64,000 nucleotides of DNA. Source: Perilla frutescens (Eukaryota > Streptophyta > Magnoliopsida > Lamiales > Lamiaceae). The notes beneath the pieces were generated by a model. It made no database searches. It was not told where the DNA came from and saw nothing but the letters and a program-made list of their open reading frames with translations. The position numbers and the translations under genes are program-made. Of this stretch, positions 33,231 to 45,808 are shown piece after piece; position 1 is the first letter of the stretch; every line of letters begins with the position of its first letter. The DNA is taken from the NCBI GenBank assembly GCA_026008535.1, contig BRKX01000019.1, forward strand, positions 27,718,977 through 27,782,976. The letters are read 5' to 3'.

Positions 33231-35450
33231 CACTACTAGAAAAATGCTCATAGACTACACTATTTAGACTACGGTTTTTTGAAAAACTGTAGTCTATTAG
33301 TTTTAGACTACGGTTTTTTTAAAAATCGTAGTCTATGTGCGTGCCTACGTTTCTTAAGACAATGGTTTTCCAAAATACCATAGTCTATGTGCGTATTTTA
33401 TTTCTACAGACTACGGTCGTTTCAAAACCGAAGTCTATGTACGTGTATTTGGTTTCTTAAGACTACGTTAATTTGAAAACCGTAGTTTATGCGCGTGACT
33501 CTAGTTTCTTAAGACTACAGTGGTTTTAGATCTGTAGTCTATGCACGTAAAAAAATTAAAATTTATATTAGGAAACTAGAAAACTGAAATAATTAAAATA
33601 TTTATTATTTATTTTATTCATCAAAAAAAATGAAAAAATGACAATTAAGAAGATAAATTATAAAAATATTTAGGATGATAAAATTTTATATAAAATAAAA
33701 ATTTATAGGCTACAAAAAAAATGTTACATTTGAAATTCGAACCATGGACGTAGTGAAATTAAAGAAGTAACTTCTCCAAGTTCAACAAAAACTTAATTGA
33801 TATTTAAAATGCTTCATGTATAAATATATTAATATTAATATGATATATTCTAGGATAAAATATACCCAACTCCAGCGTAGAACCCTAAGTTTAAATTTCT
33901 CCAATTCATTTTCACACAGTCACCGACCCATCGCCATCTCTCGACACTAGAGTTTTAGCGCTGTCACCAACTCTGCGAAACTCCTATCATGTCCTAGATC
34001 ACATTCCGTGAATCGGAAGGGGAAGCCTACTCATCGGGATCTCTCAGCCGCCGGCGCCGAGCAATGTCAAGACTTCTCAGCCCAAGCAAGGGAACAATCT
34101 GCAAGCAGGGTTGAAAGTTGTGCGGAAGCACTTGGGCAAAAGCGATCGGCCTCCACCGCCCCTGCTGCAGCTAAAGTTTGTGCGTTTTGGTAATTTTATG
34201 AGTTGTTATCTTAAGGAAGCGCTTTCCATACATCTGATGATGTCACAATCTTCGCTAATTGCAGTGCAATCCAACAGATATTGTGATGCTCTTGCACCTT
34301 TTTAGGTTTGATTTATTCCCCCTCTCTCTCTCTCGCTCGTCTGAATGTCATGGTTGAATTTCCATTCTGATTTCACATTCTGGTTTCTAAAATCTTTTGA
34401 CATGAGGATTTTTTCAGTAAAAAAGGAAAGAAAGATAAACTAGTTTGGTAGTAAATAGTTGCTTGAGCAACATTCACTTCGTGTTCTAATTTCAAATCTT
34501 CGTTTATTCTATTTTGGTGCAGTGTGTTGCCTCTCACTGAATCATAGAAAAATTACTTACCAGAGGTACTGTTGTTGCTTCTTTAATATATGTTATATTC
34601 TATTATCTGCATTTCAATTCGTCTGTCCTTTCCTAAGTTACATGCAATTGGGCAAGATTGTGGCAGGCTGATTACACTGATTTATATGTTGTGATTCTAT
34701 TGCTTTCACCTGAAAAGATAACTTTATGGTATACTGCATATTGTTTTATAACTTTCTAGGTGTCTGCTTTGTTACTTTTCTTAGACTTCTTTCCATTTAT
34801 GTATTAGTTCGGATGCAAAAATATTATCAATGCCAGTTCCTCACTTAGTTTACTTGTAACTTCAAAATTGTCTACTTCATGCTGCTGCAGCCTGCATTCC
34901 TGTTTATCTGTGGTTGTGTTCCCAAAAAGATTTTATTCTATGGTGCTTCTTTTGGGTATGATCTAGAGGTGAGGTTTTGATGAGTATTGTGAATGAATGA
35001 TAGGAAAATTCTACTCTAAGAAGAGTTATTGGATTTGACTTACACCTGTTTTGTCTTTATTTCTGATCCTTTTCTTTGCTTCTACCTTTCTGTTTCAGTT
35101 TGTAGTGTAGATATTAAAAAAAGAAAACAAGACTTGTTGAATGACTGATTGAATACGGGGTTGGAATTTGGTCTGTCTCACAATCTGCATAGATTTTAGT
35201 TCAGCTCTTTTTTTTAAATTATAAATTACTGAATTTTGTTGCTTTTTTATTACTTTTTAAGTGTTACTTAGTAGGCATAGAAGAGCCTGGGAATGTAATT
35301 TTTTGGTTAAGACTGTCAAAAAAGAGTTTCTTTTTCTTATAACTATTTATCTTTTTTCAAAAATAAGCATTATAGAATTCAGCTGCATATTCCTCGGTTA
35401 AGAGGAATATTAATTTGTACCCTTTTTTTTTAAATAATAATCGGCTGCAT
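33231..35450 (+). mobile_element. CACTA-type transposon end carrying unknown exons
   Basis: Starts CACTACTAGAAAAATG, the classic plant CACTA terminus, preceded by CTT. Subterminal repeats with gactacggttttt and aaaaccgtagtctatg in both orientations fill 33245-33545. No matching right terminus with subterminal repeats was found, so the right limit is uncertain (LTR C-like words reappear by about 35540). 33850-35400 looks like a plant gene fragment: a CT-rich leader, a possible coding exon near 34000-34300, then T-rich intron-like sequence. The gene is not recognised. Confidence 0.6.
33985..34305 (+). pseudogene. possible captured exon of unknown gene
   Basis: An unusually GC-rich stretch for the area, with overlapping frames (61 aa from 34008, 64 aa from 34111). 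Sequence such as NRKGKPTHRDLSAAGAEQ or, in another frame, SQPPAPSNVKTSQPKQGN looks exon-like, and it is followed by CT-rich and T-rich intron-like sequence. I do not recognise the protein and cannot choose the frame with confidence. Confidence 0.3.
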
Positions 35451-36058
35451 GTTCCTCAGTAGAGTTGTAAAAATTTCTAAGTTGAAAGTACAAGAACATT
35501 ATCATCACTCCTTTAAATCTTTCCTTTCACCTTTATGATAACTATTCTTGTGCAAGTTTGTTCACAAATGATACTATGAACATTGTTGATCTTTGAGTCT
35601 TCTTTTTATTACAGACATTCATGTACTTTGTAATGTACATTGTTGATCTTGAATCTTCACATTAGGTAGCACAACAAAATCTTTTGTATGTTCACAGGCT
35701 GACTTTAGGCTATCACTCAAACTAGCTGGCAGTGCTTAGCATGTTGAACAATTTCTGTTATGGCACAATGCACAACAATCTTCTTCTCAACTCAATCCAA
35801 AACTCCTCGCTTTGAGTTGTCTTCAGGAAGTTCAAAAACATGTTCATGTACATTGTTATGAACGTTGTCCAAAACAGTGGTAATGTATTTGGAAAAACCA
35901 AATGCTGAAGTGATTTATCAATTTGCATAAAGATGAATGACAATCAATCACTTGTAACAAGAGCAATGTGGAGCTCTTGATAAATAGCCATAGTGCGGTG
36001 ACACTTTGAACCAATCTTACCCAAGCTTCTATCGTTGGTGTCATATATGGCACTAACA

Positions 36059-36486
36059 ATCTCCCCATTTGTCTTTATCTGTTGGCAAATCAGCTCCTTT
36101 ATTTTTCTAGGTGCAACTCCTTCATATTTCCTTAATTATCTTCAGCAACAGCAGGGACAATCACATTGATCTTCATGAACTTTTACAATAAATTTCAACT
36201 CTGATTATATTTCTTTTTCTTTTCTTTTCATATTTTTCTTTTTATTTTTATCAGAGCATTTTTAGAAAATCATTAGCAGTTTAAAGATAAAAGTATCAAA
36301 GATGGAGGAGTACTGAATGATGTAATGATGATGGGGTGATTACAAAATGATTACATCATATTTGAAGCTCAATGTAGAGGGCTTCACAAAAACTAAGACT
36401 CAGACAGTGAGTCTTTGAAGATGGATAAGAGAAAAAAAAAATTAACAAATTTTTAAAAAACTAATACTACCCTATTTTCTTACAGA
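36059..36486 (-). mobile_element. 3' UTR and polypurine tract of element C
   Basis: On the element strand AAATGGGGAGAT (36059-36070) is the polypurine tract next to TGTTAGTG. The UTR contains ATCAGAGCAT at 36250-36259 and GTATCAAAG at 36293-36301, relatives of the tRNA-Met-like decamers that are arrayed at the same place in element A. Confidence 0.6.
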
Positions 36487-38817
36487 TTAACAAAGGAGTA
36501 TCAGCAGAGGAGATTCTACTTCAGTCAGACTTGTCTGCATCAGATTATGCAGACTCAAAGTCTTCTTTTTCCTCTTCCTCTTCCTCTTCTTCCTCTTCGT
36601 TCTTTTCTTTTTCCTCTTCCTTCTCTTCATCTTCTTCCTCTTTTGTTTACTCTTCCTTCTCATCTTCTGCTTCTTCACTCTCTCCTTCATCCTCGCTGCT
36701 TCATTATCAACATTGTCACCTTCTTTTTTTGTCTTCCATTTCTCCTCTTCTTGCTTGCCTTGCTCCTCTTCATGCGCAGCCACTGATGTTTGCTTTTCAG
36801 AGTGGGCTGAAGTGCTGAAACCACCTTCCTTTCTTTGCGTGTCTTTACTCTCCTTGACTGCTATTTCAGCAAGGGTGTGAAGAGACTGATCATTTTCAGC
36901 AGTAGTCCTTGTGAACTCTTCATCCTGAAGAAGTTCGTAAAGAAGTTCTTGAACCTTCTTCCTCTCAGCAGCATGATCCAGAGTCTTCTAGGCATGGAAG
37001 GCTATGCAGTCTCTTAAATGATTTAGAATCTTATCATGCATAGAGATATCAAGAGTGGAGGATGCTAGTGCATGTTGTGTACCCTTCTGTGGGCTAACAT
37101 GTTTGTGAAGAGAAATTATGAGCAGCTTTTTTGATGCGGATGGCAGATCGGATGAGATTTTAATGCCAAGAGACTTCTTGGGCTTGATAACATAATCCAT
37201 CTTGGTGGCAACATTCTTCAATTGGCTTTTGATAATGCTATAGATCAGCACATAATAGACCATTGGAGCTTTGATCAGATCACTTTCCGCTATGCTCACC
37301 ACCTTATTGAACACAAATTCCCCATAATCAAATTTCTTTCCAGTTCCTATTGAAACATGAACCTCCTTTGATTTTGATTGACGCTTGTCATGTGAGTGAT
37401 TAGCACCCAATTGTGGATGGCAATTTTGAACAGGGCTTTGTATATTGCAGTCAGCTTACTTGATGGAATAGTCTAGGGTTTGATGGCTAAAAGTCATACT
37501 CACCTCCTGTGAGTTCAGCAGCAATGATACCATATCTTCAATTTCTTCAAACCCCCTCCTCAACTAATGATCCTATTGTCTGATTAATCAGATGTGGGGA
37601 GAATTCCACCATCTGTCCTTGAACAAAAACTTTCTCAAAGTTTTCTAAAGCAGGGTTATCCATATCTTTGGTCAGGTTGCAGTAGAACTCACTGATAACC
37701 ATGGAAACGTACTCTCCAACTTTCAACATGGTTTGTAACAAACTTGTAGCCTCAATCAGGGTATAGATACCCGCCTCAATCAACACAGATATATCTACCC
37801 TCATCTTAGATATGACATTCTTTTTTCTCGACTTTTTTCCATAGAGAGGCATGAAAAACTGATCTAAAAAGACCATAAAAAGTACCTTCTTCTTGAATAA
37901 TGTCCAGCTTCCTGGAACGTCCACTAACTTGTTCATGAACATCTTCATGAACGTTCTTCTTTTCGACAGCAGCCTTGGTTCTAGTCTCCCTTCCAGTTTA
38001 AGATTCCTTCAAGAAGCTTCCCAGAATCTCTTCTAAGGCTTGGCTTCTAGTCATTGGAGACTTGGTGGATATATGTGCAGATCCTTTAGTAGACTTGCGA
38101 TGGATTTTCATCTACATGGATACTCCTGGAGATGGAGATCCAACAGTGAAAGGCTCGATTGTGTACTGAGTGCTTGCGAGCAGCTTCTCTCCTTGTGGTG
38201 TGGGGGCTTTCTTATCAGCAGCCTTTTTTGCAGACATCTTGTATCTTTAAGCAAGAGAAATGTGCTCATCTTCATTAGCAGGTTAAAGAACTTGTTTATT
38301 TAACGTCTTTGATTAGTACTGCAGTAGCTTTTGGTGTGGTTTCTTCCTCAGCAATAATAGAAGCTTTCTCAGCTTCTTGATCGAGGTTCTTGGAAACCTC
38401 TTCCATGATCTTCTTTGATTTCTTTGCATTGGCCTTCTTCTTGATACTGATTTTAGTTTCGGCTTTTGTAGCAGCAACGGGCTTGTAGGTTTGAGTCACT
38501 TATTTTATCAGATCATCAAGGTTTAATGGCTTGATTTTCTTGACCTTTTTTGAGAAAGCGACCTCTACTTCTTTTTTTTAGATGACTTCTTCATCATCAC
38601 TTTCATGATATTCTACAATATAACGATCTTTAGAGTCACCAGCCTCATCTTCTTCATCTCGAAGTCGCTTTGACACCGTCTGTCTTTTAGAGTCAAGTTC
38701 CATGACTTGTCTATCAAAATCATCCAGGCTCGTGTATTCATCCATTGTTCTACCAACATATGTGACCTTTCCAGGTCTCTTTTTGGGCTTAGAAGAGGCT
38801 TTTCTTTTGGGATCCAT
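36487..38817 (-). pseudogene. post-pol ORF of element C
   Basis: ATG 38817 opens MDPKRKASSKPKKRPGK, a basic start. The reading passes several stops: 38817-38578, 38499-38296 (Lys/Glu-rich), 37948-37547 and 37410-36988. The third part contains GEYVSMVISEFYCNLTKD and FVQGQMVEFSPHLINQTIGS, and the fourth FDYGEFVFNKV and MVYYVLIYSIIKSQ. Together these resemble, by eye, the 'putative plant transposon protein' domain (Transposase_32 type). The C-terminus, read in the frame that gives Glu, is a long acidic run (36560-36700). N-terminal basic start, EFYxN core and charged tail recall the extra ORFs of A and B. No catalytic motif recognised. Confidence 0.65.
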
Positions 38818-39235
38818 GAAGAATTTTGGATGAAAGAATGAAGGTTTAACGAGTGCAAAGAATTCAAGAGCAATGGTAACAATTTTTTGAGAGAGAGAGA
38901 GAGAGATATTGAAGTTAGAATTTTAGAATGGAAAAAATGAGATTCTGAACAGGAAGCGGATCCTTTTAAGCATATGATCTCTTCTCTCTTGTGATATTGA
39001 TCAATAGTTCCGTTTGACACAGAAAATTTTGGAGCGAAATCCATATTTTTCAATTCTGAAGTTGCAGAGACATCTACTAGCCGTTATTAACAAAGTACAT
39101 GATCATCTTCTGAGAGATGTTCATGAACATCTTTGGTGAACTTTATTCACAGATTCTCCAACTCAGTTCATTCTTTTTGCAGGTTCTTTCTATGACCTGC
39201 TAAGTGTGAAATAAACACACTCACACACCATTAGA
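38818..39235 (-). promoter_or_regulatory. candidate promoter of the post-pol ORF of C
   Basis: Noncoding stretch between RNase H and the extra ORF. On the element strand, going upstream from the ATG: (CT)n tract (38889-38906), TATA-like CTTAAAAGGA (38961-38970, about 150 bases before the ATG) and TAACGG (ccgtta, 39081-39086). The order parallels the regions upstream of the extra ORFs in A and B. Promoter role inferred. Confidence 0.4.
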
Positions 39236-39239
39236 CTAA

Positions 39240-40471
39240 TTAATGGTGAATGCAAAGACCTAATGAGGATCTTAGCTTCTCAAATCTTACAGAATCCAAT
39301 CCTTTGGTGAATAAATCTACTAGTTGATCTCTTGTATTGACATGCTCAATCTTTAGAACTTCTTTTTCAACTAGACTTCGGATGTAGGATGTCTAATATC
39401 AATGTGTTTGGTCTTTGAGTGTTGAACTGGATTCTTTGATATGTTGATTACACTCATATTGTCACAGAACAAAGTGGGGACATCATGAGCTACTTCATAG
39501 TAATTCATCATCTATAAAATCCACAATTTGAATATAGATGTTTCTTGCTGCTATGTACTCGACTTCAACTGTAGACAGGGATATGCTATTTTACTTCTTG
39601 ATGAACCACAAAATAAAATTGTTTCTTATAAAGAAACAAGCACTTGATGTGCTTTTTCTGTCATGTGGGGAGTCTGCCTAGTCAGCATCACTATATGCCA
39701 CAATGCTTGAATTTGTATCATTGGAATACTAGAGACCATACTCAGTTATCCCATTGATATATTTGATTATGTTCTTACAACGTTCAAATGACTTTCCTTT
39801 GGACATGCTTCATATCTGGCATATACACCCACACTATATGCTATGTCAGGTCTACTAGCTGTAAGATATAGTAGACTTCTAATCATGATTCTATAGAGAG
39901 TTTGATCAATCGCAGTTCCAGCATTATCCTTGGTGATCTTGGTTGTTGTCTCTATTGGAGTCTTTTTATGCTTGCTGCTCTCAAGTCTAAATTTCTTAAC
40001 AAGACCTTTAGCATATTTGGACTAAGATATGAAAATACCTTCTTCTGTTTACTTGATCGACATCCCTAGAAAGTATTTCAGATCTCTTACCAAGCTCATC
40101 TCAAATTCAGTCTCCATGTCCTTGATAAAGTTCATAACCATCTTCTCTAATTTTGATCCAAATATGATATCATCCACATATACTAGAACAATGATCACTG
40201 CATTGTTCTCCTTTCTGATGAATAGAGTCTTGTCCTCTCCTCCTCTGCTGTATCATTTGCTTAGCAGATAGTTTGCAAGCCTCTCATAACATGCTCTAGG
40301 AGCTTGTTTCAAACCATAAAGAGCTTTTTTGAGCTTGTAAACATGGTCTGGATACTGAGGATCTTAAAACCCTTTTGGTTAAGCAATATACACATGATTG
40401 TTGAGAAAATCATTGAGGAAGGCACTCTTCACATCCATCTGATTTAGCTTGAACTTCAGTTGGTAGGCTAT
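39240..40471 (-). pseudogene. pol: RT C-terminal half and RNase H of element C
   Basis: From the CACTA junction the reading continues ..AYQLKFKLNQMDVKSAFLND, then KKALYGLKQAPRAC-type sequence, VLVYVDDIIFGS (active site intact, near 40165-40190) and RNase H with CDNMSVINISKNPVQHS and KTKHIDIRH. Numerous stops and shifts occur. The 5' half of RT is at 49729-50097. Confidence 0.82.
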
Positions 40472-41202
40472 CACTTCAAGAAATACGCTCATACGCCACG
40501 CTTGATTTACCACAGTTTTGGTGAAAAGTCGTGGTAACTTACCCAATTACCATTGTTTTTAACAAAATTGTGGTCTATGAGTGTGTTTCTCCTAAAAATG
40601 CACCATGGTTTTCACAAATTAAGTGGTCTGTATGTACGAATGCACTACGGCTATTGTCTAACTATGGTGTATGAGCGCATTTTTATCAACCACCCTTAAT
40701 CAAAATCATGGTACACTTAAAAAAGTAATTTTCTATTTATGTCAAAATTAAAAGAAAAAAAGAGGGAGGGAATTAAAACTTGAAAGCGAAAAAATTAGAA
40801 AGAACCACCCTAGCTCTCTCTCTCTCTCTTACTCTTAAGCCACCATCGATTCCACTTTCCATCTCCGTTTGTCGTCTGCAGTTATTAGCCGCAGAGAAAT
40901 CGAGTTGTGTTCATTATCTGTAGTTGTACCCTAGGGTGTTGTGAGTGTGCTTGGTTTCAAAAGGGTAGGAGGAATCGAAAGCTGAAATTAAAATTGAAAA
41001 TATCTATAGCCACTATGAAGTACAGTCATTTGCTATCTATTGTTGTGCCATGAGCCACTGTGAAATGGAGTTGATGTTGCGCGAATCAATATCCGGCTAC
41101 ACAAGTAAGAAAGATTTCTATAATTTTTTAGTCTCTTCTCTCGTCCACATCTCTTAGGAAAATTGTGTCCCCTTTCCCTAGAATTCTTTATCTAATTGCA
41201 GA

Positions 41203-41320
41203 TTGGAGAAGGAAAAACTAGTGATGGTGTTCAACCTTATTTTTTTTGTTTGGAGAAGGAAAAACAAGCGATGGTGTTTAACCTTATTTTTTTGTTTGGA
41301 GAAGGAAAAACTAGCATTTG
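41203..41320 (+). repeat. 47-bp tandem repeat inside the CACTA element
   Basis: About 2.4 copies of a unit starting ttggagaaggaaaaac and containing gatggtgttcaacctta then a T run. Units start at 41203, 41250 and 41296. Confidence 0.8.
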
Positions 41321-42800
41321 GGGGGAAATGCACAGCTGCGAGAATTCAGTCTGTTGATTTGTATATTCTTGATTGAGAATAAGGAAAGTACATAATTTTT
41401 TGTTGGTGTATGATTAGAATCTCTTTGAATGGAATGAAACTTGTGGAGACATATCACTACATTAATTGAAACTGGATCAATTCTGCATACGATCAAGATA
41501 AATGCTTCTTTCTTTTCTAAGTTGTTTACTTAAAAAAAGCTGGGACATAATTTTGTTAGATTTTGAGAATCTTTTTCAATTTCTAATTTTTATTATGACG
41601 GTTGAAGAGTGAATGCAAATGTTATGTTATTCGTTTCTTGGTTTAGCCAATTACTGAAGTTGTTGAAGTATCCACCATTCAAGACTATGAGGAAGGCATG
41701 CAAGCATGTGCCACCGCCACAAAGAATATGGATGCAGGTTCCGTTTACTTTCTTCACAAATTTAATCATTATGACTCAAAAGTATTATTGATTTTCCGCT
41801 AAAAATTGGTTATGGTGATTATGTATGATGGTGCATCTTGCTTCAGATTCCATCACCAAAGAGAGGTGAAATTGTGAGGTAAATTGGTGATGCACTGAGA
41901 ACCAAACTCCATCACCTTGGTCGGCTTGTTTCTCATGAAATGGGAAAAATACTTGATGAAAGAATAGAGGAAGTTCAAGTTTGTCATAAAATTTGGAAAG
42001 TGAAACATTCTTTTGTAATACCTTTCTTTTTTATCTTCCTCTACATTGTTGTTGTCATCATAATCATAATCATAATTAAAAAGAAGTCTACGAAGCTAGA
42101 AAAGGAGGATTGTAAATTTTGATTATTTTCTGTGCGTACTTCTAAATTCTTTATAAGAAATATAGAAGCATTTTCATTATCATAAAAGTCTGATTATACG
42201 AATGTTGTTTGATGTTCCTGCCATTTTTTTTAAAAAAAAATATAATTACCTGACATGCTAGTTGACCTATAAGAGATTAAAGCAGAGATTTAGCTAACCA
42301 TACTCCGCCATTGGTCATAGATCATCTTTTGGCATTATCTCCGACCTTACGACATTGAATAATTTCATTGCCATTATTCCAATCTGAAAGATAATGGAAC
42401 AAAGTCAAAAGGGGTTGATCAGTTTGTTTGGCTTGAAAAGTATTTAATATTATCTGAATTTGTTGACCGCTTACATATTCCTTAAAGTGAAATTCCAGTG
42501 AAAATGCGTTGTCAATAATTCCAATATCATGGGAAAGATCACTCTCCTTATGAAAAATTCACTGCCAATAACGTTGTCGCGTCTGCATTCTCTACTTCAG
42601 TACATATTCATTCATTCGTGCAACAACCTGGTTTTGACTCATAATTATATTTTTACACCCTCTTATATGCCATTATCGTTGATTATGCACATTCTTTCAT
42701 ATTTTAGCTCACAAACTAGCAAAGTATTCAGTTTTTTATTTTTATTTTTATTTTTTCCTTACATGTATCTCATCTTTTAAATCATTGCTCTTTCAAGACT

Positions 42801-43243
42801 ATGACTACATAAAGGAACACTTCACAAGTCATGTGTGCTGCATCTTAGTCTAAAATATTGAAAGATCTATGTTAAGTTTATTCTCTTTCGTTGGGGCAAT
42901 CTTCTTTCAGGAAATAATTGATGTGTGTGAATTTGTTGTTGGATTAAGTCGGTCAGCTGAATGGATTAGTTATACCTTAAGAGCGTAAGCTTAATAACAT
43001 TGCAATCCTTCTCATTTATTATGACTACATTAAAGGAACACTTCACAAGTCATCTATGCTGCATCTTAGTCTAAAATATTGAAAGATCTGTGTTAAGCTT
43101 ATTCTCTTTCGTTGGGGCAATGTTCTTTCAGGAAATAATTGATATGTGTGAATTTGTTGTGGGATTAAGTCGGCCAGCTGAATGGATCAGTTATACCTTC
43201 AGAGTGTAAGCTTAATAACATTGCAATCCTTCTCATTTATTAT
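42801..43243 (+). repeat. tandem duplication of an ALDH7 exon with intron flanks
   Basis: Two units of about 220 bp (42801-43020 and 43021-43243), each starting atgactacat, containing the EIIDVCEFVVGLSR exon with its acceptor and donor, and ending tctcatttattat. They differ at a handful of positions. Both share the same 1-base insertion after GLSR, so the frameshift preceded the duplication. Confidence 0.88.
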
Positions 43244-45084
43244 CACTTAAACTGATGATATTTCTTGGTGTACTATAGATATCATTTATTTTAGGTGTTC
43301 AAATATTGCATGAAATTACGTAGACAAGTTTAACATTTATGTAATTTATAAAAGCTAACTTATTTACATTTACATTTACTAATTATGTTTTTTGTCTTTT
43401 CAGGACCTAATCACATGATGTTGGAGGTGAGCTATATGCTATAGTTATGACTTATTGGATCATGATTTATGGCTATTTTAGTACATTGTCACATCTGATT
43501 TTCATGCATGCTATCAACTGTATAGATGTGGAATCCTTTAGGGATAGTGGTGTAATTACAGCCTATAACTTTCCTTATGTTGTTCTTGGTGAGTATTTAG
43601 AGCACCATTTGAGAGTTTATTATAGAGTTTGGGGTAGGCGAGGCTCAAATCATTTCATATTAATTAGGAAAACTAGTAATTCTTTTTTTTAATTTTTACA
43701 TATGATTTAAGTTCTAATATTATCTTTTAATGTGTGATTATAGGATGGAATGCGTGCATAGCTCTAGTTTGTGGAAATTCCATTGTGTGGTCAGTCCCCT
43801 GCTTTGCTATGACCTATATTATGATTTATTTATCTAAGTGCTGACCTAATCATTAATAGTTTCAATTATTATTTTATATGATTGTTTGCTTTTATATTAG
43901 AAACAGTTCTATTTTGGATTATCTCCGATTGGTAACCACTTATTGAGTGTATTACATATTATCTTTCGAACAGACACCATGATTTAAAGCCAGAGCAAAG
44001 ACTAGTTAATATATCTATGTGCTATCAGTTCGGTTTTTTCTCCTGTCTTTTCCAATCATAGCTTATTTACCTCTTTATTGATACAAACAGTATTTTTGTC
44101 TACCTTAATTTGAGAATTGTATAATTGTTTTCAAAAAAAGTGCTCCAACAACACCTTTCTTTACCATAGCTATGACAAATATAATTGATAGAGTACTGGA
44201 GAAAAACAACTTACTAGCAGCAATTTTCACAGCATTTTGTGGAGGTGCTGAAATTGGTGAAGCTATAACAAAAGATACATGCATTATCCTAGTTTCTTTC
44301 ACTCGAAGCTCAAAGGTACTAACTTTTATGAACTTTCACTCTCGCAAAGGAATGTATATGAGCATTTCATTGTTATAGAGGCCTAAAAAGTTTGGCTGTA
44401 AAATTGGTAAACTAAGTCATTTAAATTCCATCACATATAAGTATTTGTTTTAATGAAGTATTCTTTTCTTTTAATTAATTATACATTTCAACTTGTTAGA
44501 AGCCTTCTTTTTCTTTTCTTTTTTTTTTTGCTCATGTACTTACGAAAGAGAAGTAATACTTTATACTGTATGTTTGATTTATGTATCAGGATTTTCCTTT
44601 GATCTTATTGCAATATAATGCTGCAAAGCATATTTTTTTCATTGGTGTTGCTCCAGGTGGGTTTAATAGTTCAACAAACGGTAAATCAAAGATATGGAAA
44701 GTGCCTGCTGGAACTAAGTGGCAATAATGTTATAATAGTCATAGATGATACCGACATTAAACTTGTTGTTGGCTCTGTGATAGTTGTGTATTTCACACAA
44801 CTTTCGGACATGTTATGATAGCTTTTATCTTAAGAAGTTGTGTAATTTACTAGCTTTTGTGTCTAAATTTCCATCATTTGGGGTTTTTAATGTGTTTGCG
44901 AGTTTTGCAGTTAAAGTGACGGAATTGTTGAATATTTGGTGCAAAATGATCAAATTGGAGTCGAAGAGAGTTGAGGAATGATTTAATTAGGTCTTGGGCT
45001 TAATTAATGACTTAATTAAAGCTCAATGGAGTGGATTAAGTGATTAAAGCCCGTCAAAATCTGAAGCCCAAGTTGAAAATGCAT

Positions 45085-45225
45085 TGGGTCGACTCGAAAA
45101 GGCTCGGTCGACCCTGTTATGAAGAAATTACAAAGGGCCGGGTCGACCCGTACTTTTTCACCTGGGTCGACCCTGTGTAAAAATATCTCTCCGGGTCGAC
45201 CTTGCTACCTCGGTCGACCCATGCT
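45085..45225. repeat. GGGTCGACC palindromic motif cluster in H
   Basis: At least eight copies of GGTCGACC-like words (gggtcgactc, ggtcgaccct, gggtcgaccc, ggtcgacctt, cggtcgaccc) in 140 bases. The core GGTCGACC is self-complementary. Confidence 0.85.
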
Positions 45226-45373
45226 GAACACTTCGCGGATGGATGAGTTTTTATCTATAATTAAGGTTTCAAACCTAATTAGAGGCATAATCCCCACACA
45301 CCACTCGATACACATATTGGAGAGAGGCACCACAAGTCACAAACATGAGAGAACACTTGATCATTTACTATGA

Positions 45374-45808
45374 ATGAATCCATACGATGCACCCAAGTCA
45401 TCCAGTCAGTTCCTTGCATGGGACATGAAGTACCATTTTGATGCAATGATCGAGAGCATGGAAGAAAGTGCACAATCAATGAGAGACGAGTTGAGTAATC
45501 AACTAGCCAAGTTAATAGAGCAGCTTAAGCGTCTCAACGCGCAAAAAGCACCGCCTCCACAACCTAGAGTTCAACACCAAGCGGACTACTCGACCACGAG
45601 ATATCCGTTCACTTGGAGCGAACTTGAGTCATTTGAGGAGTTTCTACGTACCTATGTACCGCCTACACGGCCTGCATCACCAGTTCAGCCGGTTATGGAT
45701 ATGCCAAGTCAAGACAGTGACATTCAATGCCACGTATGTCATGCATGTGGTCTCAGATGTCCAAATCAACAAGTTTTGTCTAAATCTGAACAAGGCATCA
45801 TCAATTGA
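45374..45808 (+). CDS. unknown 144-codon ORF inside insertion H
   Basis: Open frame starting MNPYDAPKSSSQFLAWD, with a likely coiled coil (MIESMEESAQSMRDELSNQL then AKLIEQLKRL), a Pro-rich stretch and a Cys/His group (CHVCHACGLRC) near the end. It shows protein-like composition and no repeats, unlike the neighbouring frames. It vaguely recalls gag-leading regions of gypsy elements, but I do not recognise it. It may be chance or a relic of a gene carried in a long LTR. Confidence 0.3.
   Translation: MNPYDAPKSSSQFLAWDMKYHFDAMIESMEESAQSMRDELSNQLAKLIEQLKRLNAQKAPPPQPRVQHQADYSTTRYPFTWSELESFEEFLRTYVPPTRPASPVQPVMDMPSQDSDIQCHVCHACGLRCPNQQVLSKSEQGIIN

Larger units (their letters stand above)
32437..36058 (-). 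mobile_element. 3' LTR of element C with nested CACTA end
   Basis: The right edge is firm: the element strand reads TGTTAGTGCCATATATG just after the polypurine tract. The left edge at TGAAAGTTCACACC is proposed from its likeness to the start of the 5' LTR remnant (TGAAATCGCACACTCGTGTGATAAG at 53328); similarity fades after about 40 bases. A TATA-like box on the element strand, TCTATAAATGG, lies near 32993-33003. The LTR is interrupted from 33231 by a CACTA end. GAACGTT/GTTCATGAAC-type words are frequent in it. Confidence 0.6.

Noticed and set aside
35730..35737. CAGTG plus CTT as right end of the second CACTA
   Set aside because: Target duplication fits, but terminal and subterminal sequence does not match the left end and LTR C-like words appear before it.
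36531..36818. Ser-rich frame on + strand
   Set aside because: Shadow of the acidic tail of the minus-strand ORF of C; low complexity.
41940..42122. 60-codon frame with an Ile/Val-rich membrane-like stretch
   Set aside because: It starts in an ALDH7 exon and continues into intron sequence.
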